Assembly (NCBI GenBank): GCA_035650655.1
Contig: DASRHG010000053.1
Span: 1 to 20,282, forward strand
Direction: 5' to 3'
Length of the DNA stretch: 20,282 bases
DNA from: DASRHG01 sp035650655
GTDB lineage: Bacteria > Desulfobacterota > Binatia > DP-6
Shown: piece by piece, positions 7,595 to 14,548 of the stretch
How the letters are laid out: each line of letters opens with the position of its first letter
Position numbering within the stretch: the first letter of the stretch is position 1
Notes under the pieces: generated by a model
Seen by the model: only the letters and a program-made list of their open reading frames with translations
Told to the model about the DNA's origin: nothing
Database searches by the model: none
Program-made: the position numbers and the translations under genes

Positions 7595-8070
7595 GCGTCG
7601 CCCCCAAGTGCCGCGAGGCGCCGCCAGCCCTCGGTCACGAAGCCCGCGTGGAGACGGTAGCCCTCGATCATCGGCCCGGTAAGCGGGCGGAAGCCGACGG
7701 CGAAGCGCGCCGATCCCGCGGGCACGCCGTCGATCGCGGCGTCGCACGCGACGCGCGCGAGCTCGGCGTTGCGGCCGAGGACGCAAAGCGTGAAGTCGAG
7801 CCGCGCGCCGAACGGGATCGGGCGCTCGAACCGCGCCTCGTCGATACGGAGGAGGAAGACGAGCGCGGGCTCCGCCTCGCCCGCGGTCAGCACGAGCGAC
7901 GCGAGCTGGAACATCCCTTCGAGCGCGAGCGACCACGGATAGCCCGATGCGACGGCGTGGCGGACCGCGTGCTCGCTGTACGTCTCGTCGGCGCGCGTCG
8001 CGACCTTCACGCCGCGTCCCGCGCGCCCCGCGTCCACCGCTTCGATCCGGTCGAGCTGCGTGTACCGCAT
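7591..8070 (-). CDS. degenerate hotdog (dehydratase-like) protein, first gene of the operon
   Basis: This 159-residue protein resembles FabZ/ApeP-type hotdog dehydratases in its middle part: HAVASGYPWSLALEGMFQLASLV (38-60) corresponds to HFPGFPVMPGALVMETFIQAATV of the other hotdog protein in the operon. The Pro-Gly loop is lost. A Glu (Glu51) and a nearby His (His38) remain, but His38 is one residue off the usual spacing. It may be a second dehydratase with altered chemistry, a subunit that dimerises with the active dehydratase, or a thioesterase-like protein. The ATG lies about 14 bases after the start point expected from the sigma-54 promoter at 8095-8110. Hotdog assignment is likely; catalytic activity is open. 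Confidence 0.75.
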   Translation of the reverse strand: MRYTQLDRIEAVDAGRAGRGVKVATRADETYSEHAVRHAVASGYPWSLALEGMFQLASLVLTAGEAEPALVFLLRIDEARFERPIPFGARLDFTLCVLGRNAELARVACDAAIDGVPAGSARFAVGFRPLTGPMIEGYRLHAGFVTEGWRRLAALGGDA

Positions 8071-8094
8071 CGTCGTGTCCCGGGCACGCTCTCG

Positions 8095-8110
8095 TGCAAG
8101 GCGAGTGCCA
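8095..8110 (-). promoter_or_regulatory. sigma-54 (-24/-12) promoter of the ten-gene operon
   Basis: The minus strand reads TGGCACTCGCCTTGCA. The sigma-54 consensus is TGGCACG-N4-TTGCA; only the base after TGGCAC differs, and the invariant GG and GC pairs have the correct spacing. It lies in the 57-base gap between the adaptor gene's stop and the first operon gene. Transcription should start near 8084, 14 bases before the ATG at 8070. Confidence 0.85.
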
Positions 8111-8127
8111 CGAGCCGCGACGCGCGG

Positions 8128-9126
8128 TCAGCCCGCGTGCGCCGGCTCGCGCGCCACTGTTGGCGTCGCGGGCGCCAGATCCGGCCGGTCGCCGGCCACG
8201 GCCTCGCCGAAGCGGACGCGTCCGCTCATCCCCGACCGCAGCCGCGGATCGGCGTCGACGAGCTCGATCTCCACGCGGACCGTGCCGCGTGCGACGTCGA
8301 CGACCGGATCGAGCGATGCGACCTTGCCGCGGAGCGGCGTGCCGGGCATCGCGTTCAGCTCGATCGTCGCGCCCGCGCCCGGCCCGATGCGCGGCGCGTC
8401 CGCCTCCGCGACGTACGCCTGCACGCGCAGCTGGTCGACGTCGGCGAGCGTCAGGATGGGCGCCGAGCCGGCGACCACGTATTCGCCGACGTGCGCGAGG
8501 CGCTCGGTCACGACGCCGTCGATCGGCGCCACGACGCGGCACGCCGCGCGCTTCTGGGCGGCGGCCGCGACGTTCGTCTCCTCGAGCGCTACCCGGTCCG
8601 CGTCGAGCTGCGCGCGGATGCCGGTCTCCTTGAAGTCGCTCTCCGAGATGAGGTGCTCGGCGGCGAGGCGGACGCTCCGGCGGTACTGGTCGCGCGAGAG
8701 CGAAGCCTGCGTGCGCGCGATCGCGAGGTTCATGCGCGCGCCCTCCTCGGCGACGCGGTACGACGTGTCGTCGAGCCGGGCGACGACGTCGCCCCGTCGC
8801 ACGCGCGCGCCGACGTCGAACGGCAGCTCGACGAGACGGCCCGCCACCTCGGCCGCGATGCGGACCGAGCCGCCGACGAGGAACGTCTCGGCGGCCGCCG
8901 TGAGCCCCGCCGGCGGCGCGGGCGCGGCCGGCGCCGCGACGGGTGCGCCCGCCACGGGTGGCACCGTCTTCGCCTCGGGCGCTGCCGCGTGCCAGAAGCG
9001 GCCGGCGGCGACGAGCGTCACCGCCGCGATCGCGACGGCGGCGAGCACGCGCCGTCCGCGGCGCGGCGGAGGGGGCGGGAGCGGCGCGGCGTCGATGCGG
9101 AGGGCGGCGAGGTCGTCGGGCTCCAT
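8128..9126 (-). CDS. membrane-fusion (HlyD/MacA-type) periplasmic adaptor
   Basis: This 332-residue protein has a short cytosolic tail (MEPDDLAALRIDAAP, then a run of prolines and PRRGRR), a membrane anchor at about 27-44 (VLAAVAIAAVTLVAAG) and an adaptor body. The body has the lipoyl-like half motif GRLVELPFDVGARVRRGDVVARLDD, a coiled-coil hairpin of about 70 residues, the returning lipoyl half RVVAPIDGVVTERLAHVGEYV, and a beta-barrel domain (LRVQAYVAEADAPRIGPGAGATIEL). Such adaptors bridge an inner-membrane pump and an outer-membrane channel, but no ABC, RND or outer-membrane partner is in the window; the divergent MFS gene is the only transporter nearby. The tail resembles known adaptor N-termini and supports the ATG at 9126, although the promoter match leaves only a 2-3 base leader. 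A GTG at 9048 is the alternative. Confidence 0.87.
   Translation of the reverse strand: MEPDDLAALRIDAAPLPPPPPRRGRRVLAAVAIAAVTLVAAGRFWHAAAPEAKTVPPVAGAPVAAPAAPAPPAGLTAAAETFLVGGSVRIAAEVAGRLVELPFDVGARVRRGDVVARLDDTSYRVAEEGARMNLAIARTQASLSRDQYRRSVRLAAEHLISESDFKETGIRAQLDADRVALEETNVAAAAQKRAACRVVAPIDGVVTERLAHVGEYVVAGSAPILTLADVDQLRVQAYVAEADAPRIGPGAGATIELNAMPGTPLRGKVASLDPVVDVARGTVRVEIELVDADPRLRSGMSGRVRFGEAVAGDRPDLAPATPTVAREPAHAG
8151..8166. promoter_or_regulatory. candidate activator site (imperfect dyad)
   Basis: GCCAC-TG-TTGGC, an imperfect dyad centred about 74 bases upstream of the expected start point of the ten-gene operon and lying in the 3' end of the adaptor gene. It resembles the perfect dyads GCCAC-N2-GTGGC at 14187-14198 and 8951-8962. 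Its role as an enhancer for the sigma-54 activator is inferred from position and likeness only. Confidence 0.35.
8211..8226. repeat. 16-base perfect palindrome upstream of the operon promoter
   Basis: AGCGGACGCGTCCGCT is a perfect palindrome in the coding sequence of the adaptor, centred about 134 bases upstream of the expected sigma-54 start point. That is a usual place for NtrC-family enhancer sites. In DNA this rich in GC, palindromes of this length also arise by chance, and the sequence codes for an ordinary part of the adaptor. Confidence 0.3.
8951..8962. promoter_or_regulatory. candidate activator site GCCAC-GG-GTGGC
   Basis: This is a perfect dyad with 5-base arms and two central bases, inside the adaptor coding sequence. 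It lies about 230 bases upstream of the expected MFS start point and downstream of the adaptor's own start. It shares both half-sites with the dyad upstream of the accD promoter. The link to the sigma-54 activator is inferred. Confidence 0.3.
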
Positions 9127-9139
9127 GTCCGAGCCGCGG

Positions 9140-9155
9140 AGCAAGGAGCGTACCG
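9140..9155 (-). promoter_or_regulatory. sigma-54-like promoter of the adaptor gene
   Basis: The minus strand reads CGGTACGCTCCTTGCT. Against TGGCACG-N4-TTGCW it keeps GG, ACG and TTGCT, differing at two positions. The GG and GC pairs are correctly spaced. It lies in the 73-base gap between two divergent genes, back to back with the MFS promoter at 9163-9178. Expected transcription start is near 9129, almost at the ATG (9126). Confidence 0.6.
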
Positions 9156-9162
9156 CCGACGT

Positions 9163-9178
9163 TGGCCTCGCTCTTGCT
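9163..9178 (+). promoter_or_regulatory. sigma-54-like promoter of the MFS gene
   Basis: The plus strand reads TGGCCTCGCTCTTGCT, preceded by T. TGGC and TTGCT match the -24 and -12 elements with the right spacing; the three bases after TGGC differ from consensus. It lies in the 73-base divergent gap. Expected start near 9189, about 11 bases before the ATG at 9200. Confidence 0.55.
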
Positions 9179-9199
9179 CTCGCGGAAGCGGACGCCGCC

Positions 9200-10405
9200 A
9201 TGAAGGGACACCGCCGCTTCCTCCTCTGGCTCGGCATGACGCTGTCCGCGGCGGGCCTCGCGCGCTCGATCCTGTCGACCGCCCTGCCCTACATCCAGCG
9301 GAGCTTCGCGCTCGGGGAGGAGGACGTGGCGCGGATCGGCGTCTGGTTCGCGCTGTCCCAGCTGCTCATCGTCCCCGGGACGTGGCTCGCCGACCGGTAC
9401 GGCCACCGCCGCGTGCACGTGGCGGCGCTCGTCGTGTTCCCGCCCCTCGCCTTCGGGGCGGCGCTCGCCCACTCGCTCGTCCCGTTCGTCGCGCTCCAGC
9501 TCGGCATGCGCGTCTGCGCGGGGCTCTTCCTGACGCTCTCGAGCGTCCTCATCGTCCGCTTCGTGCCCGCGGAGCGCCGGGGCAAGGCCCAGGCGCTCTT
9601 CCTCGCAACCGCGGGCATCGGCGATGGCCTCCTCGCCGCCGCGCTGCCGCTCGTCGCCGCGCGCGACGACGGCTGGCGCTACGCGTTCGTGGCGGCGGGG
9701 CTCCTCGGCGTGTGGGCCGGGCTGCGCGTCGGGCCGCGGCTGCCCCACGTGCCGCCCGACGCGCCGCGCGCGGGCGCGGGACGGCAGCCGCTCCCGCCGC
9801 ACCTCGTCGTCGTGCTCGCCTTCCTCGTCGCCGTCCACTTCCTGGTCGCGATCGTGGACGGCCCCGTGTCGAGCTACACCGCCTACCACGCGCTCGGGAC
9901 GCTCCACCTGACGCCGCGCGCCGCCGGCCGCATGGTCGTCTGGGGCGGCATCCTGAGCATCGTCGCCGGCGTGCTCGGCGGGAACCTGATCGACCGGCTC
10001 GGCGCGCGCGCGGTCGCCGTCGTCGCCGTGGTCGCGCGCGCGATCGCGGTCGCGTCGTTCTTCAGCAACACGGGGCACCCCCACACGCTCGAGGCCGTCG
10101 CCTACTTCGCCGTCATCAGCGCCGCCGGGTCGATCGGGGGCGCGGCGCTCGTCAACCTGACGCTCGACGCCGTCCCCGATGCCTGGCGCGGGCGCGCCGC
10201 GGGCGCGGTCCGGACCGGATCGACCGCGGGCGTCCTCGCCGCGACGTTCGTCGTCGCGGCGCTCGTGCCGACGTACGGCATCGCCGGATCGGTCGTGCAG
10301 CTGACGCGCGCCGCGCTGGTGACGCCCCTCCTCCTCCTCGTGCTGCCGCGCTGGCGGCCGCATCCCGCGCCCCCCGCCGAGGCCGTCGGCGCCGAGGCCG
10401 CCTGA
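9200..10405 (+). CDS. MFS transporter
   Basis: This 401-residue integral membrane protein of the major facilitator superfamily has about 12 hydrophobic segments in two halves, split by a hydrophilic linker near residue 190 (PHVPPDAPRAGAGRQ). The MFS motif A after the second segment is clear: GTWLADRYGHRRV. A similar GGNLIDRLGARAV occurs in the second half. The substrate cannot be read from the sequence. Its ATG is preceded by a sigma-54-like promoter, and it diverges from the adaptor gene. Its stop is directly followed by the stop of the converging PEP-binding gene, leaving no room for a terminator. An in-frame ATG at 9125 would add 25 residues but lies upstream of the promoter match and overlaps the adaptor start, so 9200 is preferred. 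Export of the operon's product is a guess from neighbourhood. Confidence 0.88.
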   Translation: MKGHRRFLLWLGMTLSAAGLARSILSTALPYIQRSFALGEEDVARIGVWFALSQLLIVPGTWLADRYGHRRVHVAALVVFPPLAFGAALAHSLVPFVALQLGMRVCAGLFLTLSSVLIVRFVPAERRGKAQALFLATAGIGDGLLAAALPLVAARDDGWRYAFVAAGLLGVWAGLRVGPRLPHVPPDAPRAGAGRQPLPPHLVVVLAFLVAVHFLVAIVDGPVSSYTAYHALGTLHLTPRAAGRMVVWGGILSIVAGVLGGNLIDRLGARAVAVVAVVARAIAVASFFSNTGHPHTLEAVAYFAVISAAGSIGGAALVNLTLDAVPDAWRGRAAGAVRTGSTAGVLAATFVVAALVPTYGIAGSVVQLTRAALVTPLLLLVLPRWRPHPAPPAEAVGAEAA

Positions 10406-11290
10406 TCAGCCGGTCGCCGCCCGCGGCGCTCCGCTCGTCGTGATCGGGCGCGCCTGGAGGACGACGAGCGCGCCGGCGGCGAGACCCCACTCGACGTCCT
10501 GCGGCCCGCCGAGGAACGCTTCGAGGGCCCGTCCGAGCGCCGCGAGGCGCGCGACGTCCGCGGGCGCGAGGAGCGCGGGGCCGGCTCCGGTCCGGACCGC
10601 GCCGCCCCCCTCCCGCGCGACGCCCCAGCTCTCGTCGGCCCCGCGCCCGCCCACCAGCCGCTCGCCCGCCCCGCGCACCGCCTCGAGGCGCATCGCGCTC
10701 GGCTCGCGCGGGTCGCGCGTGAAGAGGACGCCCGCCGCCTCGCACGCGACCTCCGTCTGGACGAGGACGGCCATCGCGGGCGGGGCGGCGGTCCCGCGCC
10801 GGCCGCGGTAGAGGATCGCGGGCGCGGCCCAGAGCGACGCCCACACCGTCCGGACCGCGGCGTCGAGCGCCGCGTCGCCGCGGACCCCGAGGACGGTCTC
10901 GTGCTGTCCCGCGTACGACGCGTGCGCGCCGTCCTCGGCCGGGGACGACGAGCGGACGGCGAGCGCCGCGCCGGGACGCGGCTCCGCGAGCGCCGCCCGC
11001 GCGCCGGCGAGCGCGCGCGCGAGCGGCGCCGGGAGCGGCGTCGCGAGCGCGGCCGTGCGGATCGCCGCGGCCGCACGACGCGCCCCGGCCGGGTCGCGCG
11101 GGGGCGGATCGCCGAGCGCGGCCGTGACCGCGGGCGCGACGGCCGCCGCGTACGGGGCGAGCGCGTCCGTGCCGACGCAGAACCCGGGCGGCACCGGAAA
11201 CCCGGCGCGCGCGAGCCGGGCGAGCGTCGCGGCCTTCCCTCCGACGAGCGCGGCATCCGCGGCCTCGGCGAGGGGCACGAGACGGGTCAT
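10406..11290 (-). CDS. stand-alone PEP/pyruvate-binding (PPDK/PEP synthase N-terminal) domain
   Basis: These 294 residues correspond to the ATP-grasp domain of PEP synthase and pyruvate phosphate dikinase. Family motifs in order: VGGKAATLARLARAGFPVPPGF at the N-terminus, AVRSSSPAEDGAHASYAGQHETVLGV in the middle, LVQTEVACEAAGVLFTRDP, and QDVEWGLAAGALVVLQARPIT at the C-terminus. A full PEP synthase has about 800 residues; the phosphohistidine domain and the pyruvate-binding barrel are both missing, and no gene for them lies nearby. The frame is clean, so it appears to be a real single-domain protein. It starts 10 bases after the sigma-54 activator stop, so it is probably cotranscribed with accD, accA and the activator. 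It might phosphorylate a partner in trans or sense a metabolite; neither can be shown here. Confidence 0.85.
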   Translation of the reverse strand: MTRLVPLAEAADAALVGGKAATLARLARAGFPVPPGFCVGTDALAPYAAAVAPAVTAALGDPPPRDPAGARRAAAAIRTAALATPLPAPLARALAGARAALAEPRPGAALAVRSSSPAEDGAHASYAGQHETVLGVRGDAALDAAVRTVWASLWAAPAILYRGRRGTAAPPAMAVLVQTEVACEAAGVLFTRDPREPSAMRLEAVRGAGERLVGGRGADESWGVAREGGGAVRTGAGPALLAPADVARLAALGRALEAFLGGPQDVEWGLAAGALVVLQARPITTSGAPRAATG

Positions 11291-11300
11291 CGCCGCGCCC

Positions 11301-12379
<1,079 letters not shown>

Positions 12380-12383
<4 letters not shown>

Positions 12384-13258
12384 GGCGCCTCCTCGCCCCC
12401 GGCATCCACGACGGCGAAGGCGCCGAGCGCCGTGTACCGCGCCGCCCGCCGCGCGAGCAGCTCTGCCGCGTCGAGCCGTTCGAGGCTCCGGAGCGTCCGG
12501 TCGAGCGCGCGCCGGACGCGCGCCGCGGCCTCGGCAGGCGCGCGCGCGATCCCGCAGCGGGGCTCCGGGATCACCTCGTCGACAATGCCTTGGGCGCGCA
12601 GCTCCGGCGCCGTCAGGCGGAGCGCGGCCGCGGCCTCCGGCGCCCGCGCGCTCGAACGCCAGAGGATCGACGCGCACCCCTCCGGGGAGATGACGCCGTA
12701 GAACGCGTGCTCGAGCATCAGCACGCGGTCGGTGAGGGCGAGGGCGAGGGCGCCGCCGCTGCCGCCCTGCCCGATGACGACGGCCACCGTCGGCACGCGG
12801 AGCGTCGCCATGCACGCGAGCGTCCGCGCGATGGCGCCCGCCTGCCCGCGCTCCTCCGCCCCGAGGCCGGGATGCGCGCCCGGGGTGTCGACGAGCGTCA
12901 CGACGGGCAGCCCGAAGTGCTCCGCGAGCCGCATGAGCCGCTCGGCCTTGCGGTACCCTTCGGGGAAGGCCATGCCGAAGCTCCGCCGCACCTGGTCGTC
13001 GTGGTCCCGCCCGCGCTCCTGCGCGACGACGACGACCGGGCGCCCGGCGAGCCGCGCGACGCCGGCGCGGATCGCCGGATCGTCGCGATAGGCGCGGTCG
13101 CCGTGGAGCTCGATGAAGTCGGTGAAGCTCTCCGCGAGGTAGTCCGACGCGCGGGGACGCGCGGCGTCGCGCGCGCGACGGACCCGCTCCCACGCCGTCG
13201 CCTCCGCGGCCGGGGCGCGGAGCGGGACCGACCGCGCGGCGGACCCGTTCAGCGTCAC
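12380..13258 (-). CDS. accA: acetyl-CoA carboxylase carboxyltransferase subunit alpha
   Basis: AccA, together with AccD, moves the carboxyl group from carboxybiotin to acetyl-CoA to make malonyl-CoA. The 292-residue protein keeps the family motifs: FIELHGDRAYRDDPAI, GMAFPEGYRKAERLMRLAEHF, VTLVDTPGAHPGLGAEERGQ, VIGQGGSGGALALALTDRV and YGVISPEGCASILW. It is shorter than E. coli AccA (319), mainly because the N-terminal coil is reduced. GQGGSGGA replaces the common GEGGSGGA. The start is GTG in a GTGA overlap with accD. No biotin carboxylase or carrier protein gene is near, so it must use subunits encoded elsewhere. Its place beside a sigma-54 activator suggests a pathway-specific copy that supplies malonyl units to the ten-gene operon. 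Confidence 0.94.
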
Positions 13259-14124
13259 CGCCCGGGCTCCCCGCCGCCCAACGCCGCGAGCAGGGCCGCG
13301 AGCCGGTCGCGCAGCGCGGCGCGGGGCACGACATCGTCGACGAGGCCGCGCTCGAGCAGGCGCTCGGCGCGCTGGAAGCCGGCGGGCAGCGGCGCGCGGA
13401 TGGTCTGCTCGATGACGCGCGGACCCGCGAAGCCGATCTGGGCGCCCGGCTCCGCGAGGATGACGTCGCCCAGCATCGCGACGCTCGCCGACACGCCGCC
13501 CGTCGTGGGATCCGCCAGCACGGCCACGTAGGGCAGCCGCTCGCGCCGGAAGCGCTCGATCGCCACCGTCGCCTTCGCCATCTGCACGAGCGCGAGCGTC
13601 CCCTCCTGCATCCGGGCGCCGCCGGACGCCGTGACGACGACGACGGGAAGCCGCCGGCCGCGCGCTCGACCGAAGAGCCGGCAGAGCCGCTCGCCGGCGG
13701 CGCTCCCCATGCTGCCGCCCATGAAGCCGAAGTCGAAGGTTGCGATCGCGAGGGGGCGCCCGTGGAGGCGCGCCGCGCCGCTCACGACGGCGTCCCGCTC
13801 GCCGGTCTTCGCCCGCGCGAGCCCGAGCCGCGCGGGATACGGGATCTCGTCGACGAAGCCGAGCGGGTCGGTCGACCCGACGCCGGCGTCCCACTCGACG
13901 AAGCTGCCGGCGTCGACGAGCAGCGCGAGCCGCTCGCGCGCCGTCAGGCGAAGGTGATGCCCGCACGCGGGGCAGACGAGGAGCGCCGCACGCAGGACGG
14001 CCGCGTCGTGCACCGCGAGGCACGCGGGACACGTGCGCTCCGTCCCGCTCGCGGGCGCGAACTCGGGCGCGACGTCGACCGTCGCGTCGGACGAGCGCGC
14101 GCCGCGTTGTGCGAACGGGACCAC
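13255..14124 (-). CDS. accD: acetyl-CoA carboxylase carboxyltransferase subunit beta
   Basis: AccD, partner of AccA, has the N-terminal zinc ribbon C-x2-C-x15-C-x2-C (CPAC, then CPACGHH) followed by the carboxyltransferase fold: FDFGFMGGSMGSAAGERL, VVTASGGARMQEGTLALVQMAK and ADPTTGGVSASVAMLGD. I place the start at the GTG at 14124 (289 residues; E. coli has 304). That puts about 31 residues before the first zinc Cys, as in E. coli (about 26). An in-frame ATG at 14226 has a good GGGAGG ribosome site and would add 34 residues. But that extension is rich in codons ending in A or T (ACA, CGA, GGT, TCT), unlike the rest of the gene, and it contains a near-perfect sigma-54 promoter at 14139-14154. 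The stop overlaps the accA start. Confidence 0.9.
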   Translation of the reverse strand: MVPFAQRGARSSDATVDVAPEFAPASGTERTCPACLAVHDAAVLRAALLVCPACGHHLRLTARERLALLVDAGSFVEWDAGVGSTDPLGFVDEIPYPARLGLARAKTGERDAVVSGAARLHGRPLAIATFDFGFMGGSMGSAAGERLCRLFGRARGRRLPVVVVTASGGARMQEGTLALVQMAKATVAIERFRRERLPYVAVLADPTTGGVSASVAMLGDVILAEPGAQIGFAGPRVIEQTIRAPLPAGFQRAERLLERGLVDDVVPRAALRDRLAALLAALGGGEPGR

Positions 14125-14138
14125 CGCGGGGTGCAGGC

Positions 14139-14154
14139 AGCAAGAGGCGTGCCC
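14139..14154 (-). promoter_or_regulatory. sigma-54 (-24/-12) promoter of the accD-accA-activator operon
   Basis: The minus strand reads GGGCACGCCTCTTGCT, matching TGGCACG-N4-TTGCW at all but the first base. The start point is expected near 14128, only a few bases before the GTG chosen for accD. If it is right, the activator controls its own operon. It lies inside the reading frame if accD started at 14226, which is one argument against that longer start. Confidence 0.75.
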
Positions 14155-14182
14155 CCGGGCGAATCGGCCGAGCGCGTGCCGA

Positions 14183-14202
14183 CGCTGCCACGAGTGGCAG
14201 CG
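14183..14202. promoter_or_regulatory. candidate activator site (20-base inverted repeat)
   Basis: CGCTGCCAC-GA-GTGGCAGCG has perfect 9-base arms around two bases. It is centred about 64 bases upstream of the expected sigma-54 start of the accD operon. Its core GCCAC-N2-GTGGC recurs at 8951-8962 and, imperfectly, at 8153-8164. It is the best candidate binding site for the sigma-54 activator encoded by this operon. Confidence 0.5.
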
Positions 14203-14548
14203 ACCTCGGATGATTGTGGCACGCATCGCCGCCTCCCGACTCGCGCTACGCTCGCCGGCAGGAGGTGTCAACGAGCGGCGGGCGACGTCGGCGCTACCTA
14301 GTTCTACGGCGCGCGCCGCGCGCGCGCCGCCACGACGGATCGTGCCGCACGCCCGCTGGTCGCGCTCGCGCATCGCGGCCGGAGAGCGTGACGGGGGACG
14401 GAACGATGTGCCCCGGCCCCCCTACATATATGCAGCGACGACCTCGCGGACCGCCGCGGCCCCCCGACGCGGCGCATCTGCGCCAGGGGAGCGCACCGCA
14501 TGCGCGGTTCCGCCGCCGCCGCGCGACGCATTACACTCCCGCGCGCGC
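14203..14548. other. non-coding stretch between accD and the repeat protein
   Basis: No convincing gene is seen here. The minus strand has a perfect TTGACA (14266-14271) with TAGCGC 17 bases on (14243-14248), a weak sigma-70-type promoter candidate that could also serve accD, followed by GGGAGG and the ATG at 14226. Around 14310-14335 there is an alternating GC run, and at 14421-14435 a small AT-rich island (CTACATATATGCAG) that is unusual for this DNA. TACACT at 14532-14537 is a weak -10-like element for the plus-strand gene. None of these is strong. Confidence 0.4.

Noticed and set aside
8957..8974. TGGCACCGTCTTCGCC on the plus strand as a fifth sigma-54 promoter
   Set aside because: GG and GC spacing fits, but TCGC replaces TTGC, and it lies inside the adaptor gene over 200 bases from any plus-strand start.
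8060..9199. In-frame extension of the MFS protein over the adaptor gene
   Set aside because: It is antisense to the adaptor, low in complexity, and lies upstream of the predicted MFS promoter; the first membrane segment starts just after 9200.
6308..10363. A 1351-codon minus-strand open frame that continues upstream of KS-A through the hotdog, adaptor and MFS regions
   Set aside because: Only the part from 7594 down is KS-A. The rest is an Arg/Gly/Asp-rich shadow of genes in other frames, as expected from high GC with few stop codons.
14216..14232. TGGCACG at 14217 on the plus strand as the -24 element of a promoter for the repeat protein
   Set aside because: No TTGC follows at the right distance; the sequence there is GCCGC.
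14243..14271. TTGACA-N17-TAGCGC as the main accD promoter
   Set aside because: The -35 is perfect but the -10 is poor, and it would place the start at the ribosome site of an ATG whose following codons look non-coding. The sigma-54 site at 14139-14154 is the better match; the sigma-70 option is kept only as a note in the gap entry.
14033..14548. In-frame extension of the DUF4215-repeat protein upstream of the ATG at 14549
   Set aside because: The extension runs antisense through the accD 5' end and the non-coding gap and shows no protein-like pattern, whereas a clear signal peptide begins at 14549.
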